In this document: positions 44,746 to 53,755 of the stretch, piece by piece
Layout of the letters: each line of letters starts with the position of its first letter
Numbering within the stretch: position 1 is the first letter of the stretch
From: CAYRTD01 sp964528675
GTDB taxonomy: Bacteria; Bacteroidota; Bacteroidia; Bacteroidales; GCA-2748055
DNA length: 64,000 nucleotides
Direction of reading: 5' to 3'
Assembly (NCBI GenBank): GCA_964528675.1
Contig: CAZGTU010000013.1
Location: 1 to 64,000, forward strand
The notes under the pieces: generated by a model
Database searches by the model: none
What the model was told of the DNA's origin: nothing
Seen by the model: only the letters and a program-made list of their open reading frames with translations
Position numbers and translations under genes: made by a program

Positions 44746-44841
44746 TGCAGGCATCTACATTTAAGGTATAATGCCTGCAAAATTAATATAGGTTAAAAGT
44801 TCCGGTATTTCCCGGAACTTTGTTGACGGGTTAAATAACCC
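44746..44841. other. Cluster of three hairpins, possible structured RNA
   Basis: Three consecutive stems: TGCAGGCAT/ATGCCTGCA (44746-44754/44771-44779), AAAGTTCCGG/CCGGAACTTT (44796-44805/44812-44821) and GGGTTA/TAACCC (44828-44833/44836-44841). On the minus strand the left-most stem is followed by ATTTTTAG, so a minus-strand RNA could end there. It may be the 3' end of the receptor operon or a small RNA. Confidence 0.35.
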
Positions 44842-45062
44842 TGACCATGTAAGTAGGTCCTGTCGCTTTATATGGATAGTTGTTGTCGTTTTATGTGATT
44901 ACAATAATACAAAAAATCAAAATAAAAAACAAGCATAAAATGATGATAATCAAATAGTTAAAATAGATATTTTACGCTTTTTGACTAAATGATAATATTC
45001 ATAACTTGCTGTATGAAAAAAGTTTTAGAAACTGCAAGGAGAGAGCATATACCGGAAAATGA

Positions 45063-46943
45063 CTAAGAATTTTTTTTGACTTCGGGCTTACGGTTCCGGG
45101 AAAATAATATCCAACGACTCCATCCTTCGTCCAGGCTACCCTTTTTTCGTGGATATGATTTCATGATATCCATAATCTTTTTCCGAAAATACCATACTGT
45201 TTGTTTCCTGAGATCCAGCATTTCCGAAAGTGAGTCAATGGTAAGGTTTTTTCCGCTATTGACAAGGAAAAGTAGGTAAAAGGCCTTGGTAATGGGAAAT
45301 TTTGTGTGTGCGAAAATGGTATCTGAAGTTATTCTTTCGATATAATTGCATCTGGAACATCGTCTGGAATAGGGAGTGTTTCCTGCAGAATACTTTTGAT
45401 ATCCGCATTTTTTGCATCTGTATCCTGATGACCACTTAAGCCTATCAAGAAAACGATAACAACTTTCATCATCAGGGTATATTTCCTGGAATTCATTGAA
45501 GGTGACAGTTTTTTGCATGACCCTGTTCATGGAAATTTTTTTTACTTCATCCGCAAGATTCCGGTTACTTTCTTCAAGAAAGCGGTTAATTTCAAGGATA
45601 ACATTATTGGCTTCTTCGAGATCATGGGTTCGTTCTTTGACCTTTTTTTCCAGTTTCCGGTTGATTTCGTCCTTAAGTGCTTCATTCTCGTTGAGCTGGT
45701 TAATCATCTGATTTTGAAGTCTCGTATTTTCCTCAAGGTATTCTATGGTTTTTTTGTGAGTGCTGATTTGTTCTTTTTTAAGCACACGAAACCGGTCGGC
45801 AAGTGCAAGGGAGAAAAAGAACATTTCAACCACTCCGGTTCGGTACATAGAAAACCAGGGTAGTACATTGTAGGGGATGAGTCCGATATTCTCCAGGGAA
45901 TGAATAATTAATCCAAGGTAAAGAACTGATAATCCCACTAAAAAGTACCGGGCAGGTTTATAACCTTCCCTTAAACGGACTATGCCTGATATATAGGCAG
46001 TGAAAAGAAGAAGATTATCGACATAAGGACTATATAAATGGGGAATATTGAAAACAGTGCCGGTAATATAGATAATCACTCTTGCGTAAATGGCAGTTAA
46101 GATTAAACTGTCAAGAAAAGGAGAGTTTTTCTTTAATTCAAGCAATCCACGTGCATAAAAGAGTAGAAAAATAGTCATTAAGGCAAAGGGAACAGTGTAA
46201 AGGTCCCGGTGCCATGGAATGGAGACATAGCTTAAGGGAATCAGGATTATTCCCCAGTCAACCAGGGCAAAAAGCGCAAATGAAAAAACATATAGAGCAT
46301 AAAAGAGATATGTTTTTTCCTTCAATTTAAAAAAGAAGATGAGACTGAAAATAGTTGCGATAACGATAATCCCAAAAAATGATCCATAAAATAAATTTTG
46401 TGGTATTATCTCAGCAATAAAATCATCATAAGATTTACTGATAAATCCTAATCCCGTGTCATAGTCCGATTGCACTTTCAAATAGAACCACCGGTCTGTA
46501 TAATTGGGCAGAGGAAAACTTATGTTATAGTTCGGTAGGGGCCAGCCGGAAAATTTTTGAGATATACCACTTTTCATAGCGTTCAGCCGACCTTTACCAT
46601 CCAGGAAGTATATTTCGGCGATTTTGAAACGGGGTGCCATTTGTAATATCCAATGGTTCATCTTTGCATCGGACAGAACCCTGAATTTTATCCAGTAAAT
46701 GCTATCTTTTTTTAAAGCCGAATTTGGGACAAGAGGACTGAAGAGGCTATCCGCTTTTCCTTCCAGAAGGTCATATATAGTGAAATTAACCGAGCCTTCA
46801 GGAATAATCTGATCATAACGTGCACGCGAAATACCCTGATCATTGTATTCAATAATCCCGGGATGCTGTTGCCCTGAAAGCATTGGCAGAATGAGAATAC
46901 TCAGACATAAGCTGATATTTAAAATCCGAATGCTTTTAACCAT
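45063..46943 (-). CDS. 7TM-DISM receptor fused to IS1595-like zinc ribbon and HTH
   Basis: A 626-residue protein. Signal peptide (about 1-24), an extracytoplasmic 7TMR-DISMED2-like sandwich (about 30-180; SIYWIKFRVLSD, WILQMAPRFKIAEIYFLDGKG) of the type thought to bind carbohydrates, seven membrane helices (about 186-382), and a coiled coil (about 385-475). The C-terminus, where a kinase or cyclase would normally be, instead reads FNEFQEIYPDDESCYRFLDRLKW, a zinc ribbon with CX2C-X15-CX2C (Cys510, 513, 529, 532), and SDTIFAHTKFPITKAF plus a helical HTH-like segment (about 545-590; DSLSEMLDLRKQTVWYFRKK). These match the N-terminal DNA-binding part of IS1595/ISXO2-type transposases; the DDE catalytic domain is absent. 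The start overlaps the thioesterase gene by 25 bases. Confidence 0.85.
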   Translation of the reverse strand: MVKSIRILNISLCLSILILPMLSGQQHPGIIEYNDQGISRARYDQIIPEGSVNFTIYDLLEGKADSLFSPLVPNSALKKDSIYWIKFRVLSDAKMNHWILQMAPRFKIAEIYFLDGKGRLNAMKSGISQKFSGWPLPNYNISFPLPNYTDRWFYLKVQSDYDTGLGFISKSYDDFIAEIIPQNLFYGSFFGIIVIATIFSLIFFFKLKEKTYLFYALYVFSFALFALVDWGIILIPLSYVSIPWHRDLYTVPFALMTIFLLFYARGLLELKKNSPFLDSLILTAIYARVIIYITGTVFNIPHLYSPYVDNLLLFTAYISGIVRLREGYKPARYFLVGLSVLYLGLIIHSLENIGLIPYNVLPWFSMYRTGVVEMFFFSLALADRFRVLKKEQISTHKKTIEYLEENTRLQNQMINQLNENEALKDEINRKLEKKVKERTHDLEEANNVILEINRFLEESNRNLADEVKKISMNRVMQKTVTFNEFQEIYPDDESCYRFLDRLKWSSGYRCKKCGYQKYSAGNTPYSRRCSRCNYIERITSDTIFAHTKFPITKAFYLLFLVNSGKNLTIDSLSEMLDLRKQTVWYFRKKIMDIMKSYPRKKGSLDEGWSRWILFSRNRKPEVKKNS

Positions 46944-47314
46944 TTCTCGTCCGGGATTATCATTTTTCTGCTTTTCAAATTGAATAGTGCAGTTGTGAAG
47001 ATCGCCTTGCTGAAGATTGTTCCCCTGGAATCTCTCATGACCTGGTCAAAATAAAACAATTTAGATCCCTTGCGACGACTAATGGTTTCGATGATTACCT
47101 TTTGACCAGGCCTCAACTCATTGCTGAACCTTACGGTTACTTCCAGGATAACAGGACCTGTATTATGTTTCCTGATTGTTTCTTCTCCAAGGCCACTCTT
47201 TCGAAGAATATCCCATCTGGCATCTTCATAAAGCCTCAGATATTGAGCATTATTCATATGTCCGTAATTATCGAGCAGATCTTCCGTAACAGTGAATTTG
47301 TATGAAAATGGCAT
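46919..47314 (-). CDS. Acyl-CoA thioesterase, 4HBT hotdog family
   Basis: A 131-residue cytoplasmic protein. The start is the ATG at 47314; the frame extends upstream only to a TTG at 47344. The hotdog-fold active-site region DNYGHMNNAQYLRLYEDARWD is typical of 4-hydroxybenzoyl-CoA thioesterase relatives, followed by strands LEVTVRFSNELRPGQKVIIET and KLFYFDQVMRDSRG (read in parts). The acyl-CoA substrate is unknown. Its 3' end overlaps the receptor gene by 25 bases, so the two are co-transcribed, although a functional link is not obvious. Confidence 0.85.
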   Translation of the reverse strand: MPFSYKFTVTEDLLDNYGHMNNAQYLRLYEDARWDILRKSGLGEETIRKHNTGPVILEVTVRFSNELRPGQKVIIETISRRKGSKLFYFDQVMRDSRGTIFSKAIFTTALFNLKSRKMIIPDEKWLKAFGF

Positions 47315-47537
47315 TTTTTGAAAAGTTTTTTGCGAGTTAGTCAAATTCCGTAAAATTTACAACGCATAGTTGAATTTTTTATTTGAATTTCAAATTATCA
47401 GAAATTTAGTTGTTCGTGATCATACACAGGGGTGTTATTTTAAATATCTGATATATAATAGTATAAGATTATATTTATTTGAAAATCCATAATTATTCCT
47501 TATTCTTGTATAGGAAAACTATCCAACTTTAGAGGTA
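47315..47537. other. Intergenic region between divergent operons
   Basis: AT-rich DNA between the thioesterase gene and the plus-strand small frame at 47538. It should hold promoters for both directions, but I see no full match to the Bacteroidetes consensus. Confidence 0.4.
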
Positions 47538-47705
47538 GTGGCTAATATTCTTGAAAGATTACAACGAAAAATGATCCATTTTTTTGATGAAGAATATCCA
47601 TTTGCAGATTCAATGCCGGAATGTTTAAGTCTTGAAGAAACACATTTTGCTTGTGCAAACCGGCACAAGAAAATAGACAAATCAATGCCAAATAAATACA
47701 ACTAA
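47538..47705 (+). CDS. Small open frame directly before the GH78-like gene (possible gene remnant)
   Basis: An open frame of 55 codons from a GTG, or 44 from the ATG at 47571. The translation is protein-like (ANILERLQRKMIHFFDEEY, MPECLSLEETHFACANRH) rather than low complexity. It ends one base before the ATG at 47707, suggesting translational coupling or the 3' end of a decayed gene; an in-frame TAG at 47511 limits it upstream. I do not recognise the family. Confidence 0.35.
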   Translation: MANILERLQRKMIHFFDEEYPFADSMPECLSLEETHFACANRHKKIDKSMPNKYN

Positions 47706-47706
47706 T

Positions 47707-50607
47707 ATGAGAATAGCATATTTTATCATTGGAGTATTATTATTCGCAGGCTGTCAACCCGCTGAAATAGAGGAAAAATATAATCCGGAAGCCGATCTGG
47801 TATGGATAGATGATCAGGGCGAAGGTAGACAGGTTTATCTCGCATTCAGAAAGGATTTTAAATTGGGAGAAGATCCTGCCGGTGAGATCCATTTATATGC
47901 CCATGCACGTTACCATCTGTATGTAAATGGCAATTTTATTAATTTCGGTCCGGTGAGAGCTTATGCAGAATCACCGGAATATGACAGTTATGACATTTCA
48001 GATTATCTCGAACCCGGTAAAAATTTTATTGTTATTAAGGTAGTGAATGACGGTATGATCACCTATCAGGTACCGGTAGGACCGGGAGCTTTCATCAGTT
48101 GGGGTAAACTGAATAGCGATAATGGTGAAACAGATCTTTCTACACCGGGTGATTGGAAAGTTATTCCATTAAAAGGCTATGATCCCACTTCACCCAAAAT
48201 GACTTTCGCGACAGGCGCAGTTGAAAAATATGATGCTCGCAAAGATCCGTCCGACATTCTTGCTTATGATTGTGATCTGTCTGAATGGAAAGATGTTACC
48301 CCACTTGCTGATCAGACTGTTTATGATGATTTCATTCCCAGGACTATTCCACACCTGACCCAGGAAGAAAGACTTCCTTTATCCGTTTTAGGTCTCTATG
48401 AGCTAAAGGATGATGAGGTAATGTATTCATTCAGGGTAAAAGCACCCGACAGGAACCGGGAAGAGTTTGGAAAGAACAGGATAGCTTTTGCGCAAACCTA
48501 TATTTATTCTCCCGTCAAACAAACCATTAATGCCGGATTATGGTGGGGAGATTATTTTGTGAATGGAAAAGGTCCACTCACTCAATACACTGAAAAACCA
48601 TCAAAATTATACAGAAGAGATTATCCCATTTCCTTTGAAAAAGGTTGGAATCATTTTTTTATCCGTTATGGGATTGTTTGGGCTTCCTGGGATTATTATA
48701 TGACAGTACCTGAAGATGCAGGCCTTGTATTCTCCCCTGATAAAGACATGAATGATGATATCGCCTTTATCACTGCCGGACCTTTCCCGGATGAGGAAGA
48801 AGAAAAAGCGAGAGATCTGGCTTATCCTTTTGAGGATAGGGATATATTAAAAGATTTCAGTGTTAACTGGGTGGAAAAACCCAAATCCGAGACTGCCGGT
48901 AATCCGGCTTTCGAAGTTGCATGGAGTTATTTTGACAGCCTGATTGATCATGGCAGGGAACTGAACAGGGAAGGACATGAGATCGTTGATCACGGAAAAC
49001 ACGTGCCTGAGCCTTTTAACCTGGAGGGAGGTAAGGATTATGCCCTGATTTATGATATGGGAGAAAAAACACTTGGAAGGATATTTATTGATGCTGAATC
49101 TCCTGAAGGAACAACATTCAATGTTGTATTTACTGAAGATACCATTGGTAATCGTCCGTGGACACTTAAAAGGGTTGGATTATATACCGGGGCAAGATTT
49201 ACCAGTGCTGCCGGTAAAGACTACTTTGAAACTTTTAAGCCTTATGGGGCCAAATTTTTACAGGTGAATGTGATAAATGCATCGGGTCCTGTGAAGATCA
49301 ATAAAATTGGCATGGTCAGCCAGATATATCCATATGAGAAGACCGGGAAGTTTGAATGTTCTGATCCGTTAATGAACAGGATATGGGAAATGGGCTGGAG
49401 GACGCTAGAAGTCTGTTCCGAGGATACCTATACCGATACACCTTACAGGGAAAGAGGACTTTATGCAGGAGATGCCCTTCCGCAATATGCCATTGCCCTG
49501 GTTACTTCAGGTGATTCACGCCTGATGAAAAGAAGTATCCGGGTTTTTGCTGATATGTACAGAGATCTTATGGTGCCTAAGGCCGAAAGAAGAAGAGCAT
49601 CGGTCAACCATATGGCCGATTATCCACTTGCTACATTGATAAGTTATCTTTGGTCGGTAGCTATGACAAAAGATATTGAGTTTGCGGAGGAATTCTACGA
49701 AGAATACCGGAACATGCTTCTTAACTATATGGACCGGCAAATGGAATCCGGGCTGTATGATCATGACCGGGCTTTCATTGAATGGACCCAAATTGATAAG
49801 AATGCTAATCTGACAACCATTCAGTCCATGATCATTTATTCTCTTGAATCATTTGCCTGGCTGGCAGAAGAGCTTGGATATTCTGATGATGCTGCAAAAT
49901 TCAGGGAAGAAGCTTCCCGGGCAAAAGAAATAATGCTTGAAAAATGCTGGGATGATGAAGAATTGGCTTTTCATGACGGATTTCGTGAAGGAGAACAGAT
50001 CGATCATCATTATCCCATCTCTTCCGCCTGGCCGGTAATGTTTGGTCAAACCAATGAAATGCAGGAAAAACATATCAAGGATCATTTTATAAAAACACTC
50101 ACTGAAATTGGTGATGAAGACCGAAAGAGAGCAACAACTCCTTATGGTGCGTTCTATATTTTGGAAGCACTTTATCAGCTTGGTATGGAAGATTTTGCCG
50201 AATTTTTCATTCGCAAATACTGGTCAGCAATGATCTATAAACATAATGATACTGCCTGGGAAAACTTTGGTGATGGTTCCGATGGCAGCGGACAGGGGAC
50301 ACTCAGTCATGCATGGAGTGGACATCCCACTTATTTTATGTCTACCCGTGTACTGGGGGTTCGTCTTGGTTTCCCGGAGATTCGTTTTCATGATAAGGTC
50401 TTCATTAAACCTCAATCAGCTAATATCACATGGGCAAAAGGAATTGTGCCTCATCCCCTGGGGCTGGTAGAGGTAGACTGGCGTATTGCAGGAGATAAAT
50501 TATTTTTGAATTATTCAGCACCAGAGGGTGCAGAAGTAATTATTGAGCCACAGGGGAAGCTTGCCGAAAAAGAATTGATTGTAAATAAAAAACCAATGAC
50601 CAAATAA
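47707..50607 (+). CDS. GH78-like alpha-L-rhamnosidase-family lipoprotein
   Basis: A 966-residue protein with lipobox (LFAGC, Cys16). N-terminal beta domains (about 25-400) include IHLYAHARYHLYVNGNF and YDSYDISDYLEPGKNF, typical of rhamnosidase sugar-binding modules. The (alpha/alpha)6 barrel (about 560-870) has EDTYTDTPYRERGLYAGDA, the equivalent of the GH78 acid motif (D-x-P-x-R-x-E/ER), and a C-terminal beta domain follows (GVRLGFPEIRFHDKVFIKPQ). The divergence from the typical DCPQRDER motif makes the exact specificity uncertain. It is the first gene of the plus-strand glycan operon; the next gene begins 9 bases later. Confidence 0.8.
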   Translation: MRIAYFIIGVLLFAGCQPAEIEEKYNPEADLVWIDDQGEGRQVYLAFRKDFKLGEDPAGEIHLYAHARYHLYVNGNFINFGPVRAYAESPEYDSYDISDYLEPGKNFIVIKVVNDGMITYQVPVGPGAFISWGKLNSDNGETDLSTPGDWKVIPLKGYDPTSPKMTFATGAVEKYDARKDPSDILAYDCDLSEWKDVTPLADQTVYDDFIPRTIPHLTQEERLPLSVLGLYELKDDEVMYSFRVKAPDRNREEFGKNRIAFAQTYIYSPVKQTINAGLWWGDYFVNGKGPLTQYTEKPSKLYRRDYPISFEKGWNHFFIRYGIVWASWDYYMTVPEDAGLVFSPDKDMNDDIAFITAGPFPDEEEEKARDLAYPFEDRDILKDFSVNWVEKPKSETAGNPAFEVAWSYFDSLIDHGRELNREGHEIVDHGKHVPEPFNLEGGKDYALIYDMGEKTLGRIFIDAESPEGTTFNVVFTEDTIGNRPWTLKRVGLYTGARFTSAAGKDYFETFKPYGAKFLQVNVINASGPVKINKIGMVSQIYPYEKTGKFECSDPLMNRIWEMGWRTLEVCSEDTYTDTPYRERGLYAGDALPQYAIALVTSGDSRLMKRSIRVFADMYRDLMVPKAERRRASVNHMADYPLATLISYLWSVAMTKDIEFAEEFYEEYRNMLLNYMDRQMESGLYDHDRAFIEWTQIDKNANLTTIQSMIIYSLESFAWLAEELGYSDDAAKFREEASRAKEIMLEKCWDDEELAFHDGFREGEQIDHHYPISSAWPVMFGQTNEMQEKHIKDHFIKTLTEIGDEDRKRATTPYGAFYILEALYQLGMEDFAEFFIRKYWSAMIYKHNDTAWENFGDGSDGSGQGTLSHAWSGHPTYFMSTRVLGVRLGFPEIRFHDKVFIKPQSANITWAKGIVPHPLGLVEVDWRIAGDKLFLNYSAPEGAEVIIEPQGKLAEKELIVNKKPMTK

Positions 50608-50616
50608 TATTCAGAC

Positions 50617-53600
50617 ATGAAAAAGCTATTCTTATTTATTTTTTCTGCTTTTCTGCTCTTTTCCTGTGAAAAAATTAAAGACACAGGAACAGCGGACCGT
50701 ATAAATTCCTTTGATAAAATCTCCGAATCTTTTGCAGACCCTCCAGCGAAATACCGTACGGTACCTTTCTGGGTATGGAATGAAAAAGTGACTCAGCAAA
50801 TGATCGATGAGCAACTCGAAGATTTCCACGAAAAGGGTTTTGGTGGGGTTTTCGTACATCCGAGATATGGACTGATCACTGAATATGTATCTGCGGAATG
50901 GTTTGATCTGGTAAAGTATGCCAAAGAAAAGGCAGAATCTTTGGGAATGTATCTCTGGTTGTACGACGAGAATTCATTTCCCAGTGGTTTTGCAGGTGGG
51001 CATGTTCCTGCTCAGATGCCCCAATCCTATGAGAATGGCATCGCTATGAGAAAACATGAAATGAAAATTTTTGAGCCGGATACTTTGCTTTCGTGGATAG
51101 CATTCTATGAGAGGAAGGGTGATGGATATGTGCCGGTAAGCAAAGACAAATATGCTGATTATTCGGGAAGGGAAGGACAGTTTGTAGGAATTGAGAAGCT
51201 TTTCTACCAGCCGTCCAAATGGTTCGGGGGTTATACCTATGTGGATCTCATTCAACCCGGTGTAACTGAAAAATTCATAGAGATTACAATGACAGGATAT
51301 GAACAAACAATTGGTGAAGATTTTGGCGATGTAGTACCGGGCGTCTTTACAGATGAACCAAATATAAGTCCCCGTTCAAAGGACGCAATCCGGTGGACAT
51401 CCGATCTTTTTGAAGTTTTTGAAAACACCTGGGGTTATTCCATCGAAGAACATCTTGTAAGTCTGTTCAAGGAAACCGGAGAATGGCAAAAAGTAAGACA
51501 TAACTATTATTCAGTGTTGCTTGATCTTTTCATTGAAAGATGGTCGATACCCTGGTATGAATATACTGAAGAGAAGAATTTAAAATGGACCGGGCATTAT
51601 TGGGAGCATGGCTGGCCAAATCCCGTGCATGGCGGTGATAATATGGCTATGTATGCCTATCACCAGGTTCCGGGCATCGATATGTTATTCAATACTATGA
51701 AAGAAAGACCCGATCAGTTTGGAAATGTCAGGGCAGTGAAGGAACTTTCATCGGTGGCCAACCAGTTTGGTAGGAGTAGGGCATTGTCAGAAACATATGG
51801 TGCCTCGGGATATGAGCTAAGTTTTCATGATATGAAACGTAATGGAGACTGGCAATATGCCCTGGGTGTTAATTTGATGAATCAACACTTATCTTATCAG
51901 TCCATGCTTGGAGATCGTAAGCACGATTTTCCGCAAACCTTTTCCTATCATACTCCCTGGTGGGATGAATATAAGGTACAGGCTGATTATTTTGCCCGAC
52001 TTTCACTGGCACTTTCATCGGGTTTCCAGGTGAATCATATCCTTGTTATTGAACCCACTACAACAGCCTGGATGCATTATATAGCCGGTGCAGAAAACAG
52101 TGAACTAAATGAAATCAGAGATGATTTTCACCGGTTTATCAATGAAATGGAATACCTGAAACTTGAATATGATCTTGCAGCAGAAAAAACCATGGAGGAT
52201 TTCGGTTCTGTGATGGATGACCGGCTGGTAATCGGAGAAAGATCCTATTCAACTGTGGTAATTCCCTATGGCTTAACAAATCTTGACAGGAGTACTCTCA
52301 TTCTCATTGAGGAATTTCTTATGGAAGGTGGTGAACTGATCTCATTTGAAACCTATCCTGATTTTGTTGATGGAGTGAAAACGACGGAAGTGAAGGAACT
52401 ATTTGAGGAATACAGCGATCAGGTTGAAATCATGAATAAGCCTCGTGAGTCCTCTCTTCCTGATCTTGTGGTGAGCGGCGAGCTTGAGTTCTCGCCTCTG
52501 GAACAGGCTGAATTTGTTTACTTTATGAGGCGACAGCTGGAGGACGGAGATATATTGTTCCTGGCCAATTTTGATCAGGAAGCCACTAAAAAATTCAGTT
52601 TGAAAGCTGAGAATGTTGAAGATATGGTAGAATTGGACCCGGTTACAGGAAAAATATACAAAACTGAATTTGAGAAAACATCCGGTGGAGTTCTATTTAA
52701 TGTAGAACTTGAAGATGCAGGGAGCAGGCTGTATTTTCTGTCCGATGAGAAAACAGATGTTGAAGCTTTGGAAAAGGAAATATGGGAAGCTACTGAAGAA
52801 AAGGAAATTTTTATAACCGGGATACGGCGGAACGACCCGAATGTAATTGTACTGGATTACAATAGCCTTGAATTTATTGAGGATGGTGAAACCACCGGAG
52901 AACTGATGTATTTCTATTCTGCACACGATAAAATATACCGGAAACACGGTTTCCCTGATAATCCCTGGGTTTCATCCAGTCAGTTCAAAACAGAAATTGT
53001 TGATCGTGACACCTTTGGAATAAACAGTGGTTTTAAAGCAGGATATCCCGTGTTTATAAATGAAGGAACCGATCTTTCCACTATAAACCTGGTGATTGAA
53101 AGACCGGGTCTTTATAATGTTTTTATAAACGATATCCGTCTAAAACCCTTGCAGGACCAATACTACCTGGATAAAGGCATGGGAGTTTATCCTGCGGGAG
53201 AAGCTTTAAAGCCAGGGAAGAACCTAATTACCCTGATTGGTCAGCCTTTTTCAGTATTTCATGAGCTGGCCCCTGTTTTTCTGACAGGTAATTTCTCCGT
53301 TCAGCCTGTTGAGCAAGGATTTGAGATCTCACAGGAGATTCCTCTTTCACTGGGATCCTGGAAGGAGTATGGTCTTCCGTTTTATCCCGGTGAAGTTACC
53401 TATCTGGCAGAATTTGAAATGGAAAGTCCATTGAAGGCAAAACTTGACCTGAATGACTGGAGCGCAAGCTGCGTCACTGTCAGTGTTAATGATTCAAAAG
53501 AGATGGTACTGTGGACTCCTTATGAGAAAGATATCAGTAAATGGTTGAAAGAAGGAATAAATAAGGTAGAGATAAGCCTGAACGGAAGTTTGAAAAATCT

Positions 53601-53742
53601 TATAGGTCCTCATCATAATGTGAACCGGAAAGGAATTGTCACTCCCTGGAGTTTTAAGTACGCCCCGGAAGAGCAGCCCCCCGGTGAAGAATACGATTTG
53701 ATGAAATATGGATTATTCAGCGATCCTGTAATTAAAAAATAA
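50617..53742 (+). CDS. GH106-like glycoside hydrolase, lipoprotein
   Basis: A 1041-residue protein with lipobox (LLFSC, Cys17). The N-terminal TIM-barrel region begins PPAKYRTVPFWVWNEKVT, continues with EDFHEKGFGGVFVHPRYG and LWLYDENSFPSGFAGG, and includes VVPGVFTDEPNISP and RALSETYGASGYELSF with candidate catalytic Glu residues. The C-terminal half contains beta-sandwiches (GSWKEYGLPFYPGEVTYL; LDLNDWSASCVTVSVND), as in GH106 alpha-L-rhamnosidases and related large glycosidases. A precise substrate cannot be given. It lies 9 bases after the GH78-like gene and 13 bases before the sulfatase. Confidence 0.7.
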   Translation: MKKLFLFIFSAFLLFSCEKIKDTGTADRINSFDKISESFADPPAKYRTVPFWVWNEKVTQQMIDEQLEDFHEKGFGGVFVHPRYGLITEYVSAEWFDLVKYAKEKAESLGMYLWLYDENSFPSGFAGGHVPAQMPQSYENGIAMRKHEMKIFEPDTLLSWIAFYERKGDGYVPVSKDKYADYSGREGQFVGIEKLFYQPSKWFGGYTYVDLIQPGVTEKFIEITMTGYEQTIGEDFGDVVPGVFTDEPNISPRSKDAIRWTSDLFEVFENTWGYSIEEHLVSLFKETGEWQKVRHNYYSVLLDLFIERWSIPWYEYTEEKNLKWTGHYWEHGWPNPVHGGDNMAMYAYHQVPGIDMLFNTMKERPDQFGNVRAVKELSSVANQFGRSRALSETYGASGYELSFHDMKRNGDWQYALGVNLMNQHLSYQSMLGDRKHDFPQTFSYHTPWWDEYKVQADYFARLSLALSSGFQVNHILVIEPTTTAWMHYIAGAENSELNEIRDDFHRFINEMEYLKLEYDLAAEKTMEDFGSVMDDRLVIGERSYSTVVIPYGLTNLDRSTLILIEEFLMEGGELISFETYPDFVDGVKTTEVKELFEEYSDQVEIMNKPRESSLPDLVVSGELEFSPLEQAEFVYFMRRQLEDGDILFLANFDQEATKKFSLKAENVEDMVELDPVTGKIYKTEFEKTSGGVLFNVELEDAGSRLYFLSDEKTDVEALEKEIWEATEEKEIFITGIRRNDPNVIVLDYNSLEFIEDGETTGELMYFYSAHDKIYRKHGFPDNPWVSSSQFKTEIVDRDTFGINSGFKAGYPVFINEGTDLSTINLVIERPGLYNVFINDIRLKPLQDQYYLDKGMGVYPAGEALKPGKNLITLIGQPFSVFHELAPVFLTGNFSVQPVEQGFEISQEIPLSLGSWKEYGLPFYPGEVTYLAEFEMESPLKAKLDLNDWSASCVTVSVNDSKEMVLWTPYEKDISKWLKEGINKVEISLNGSLKNLIGPHHNVNRKGIVTPWSFKYAPEEQPPGEEYDLMKYGLFSDPVIKK

Positions 53743-53755
53743 TCTTTGCCTGAAA

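Larger units (their letters stand above)
44505..45062. other. 560-base intergenic region downstream of the receptor gene
   Basis: No gene seen. It contains a GC-rich palindrome (44584-44623), a short stem ACGGC/GCCGT at 44670-44682 and a series of hairpins at 44746-44841. The rest is AT-rich with no recognisable features. Confidence 0.5.

Noticed and set aside
45063..45700. A separate transposase gene or insertion-sequence remnant at the end of the receptor gene
   Set aside because: The zinc-ribbon and HTH segment is in frame with the receptor, with no stop, no inverted repeats at the borders and no catalytic domain.
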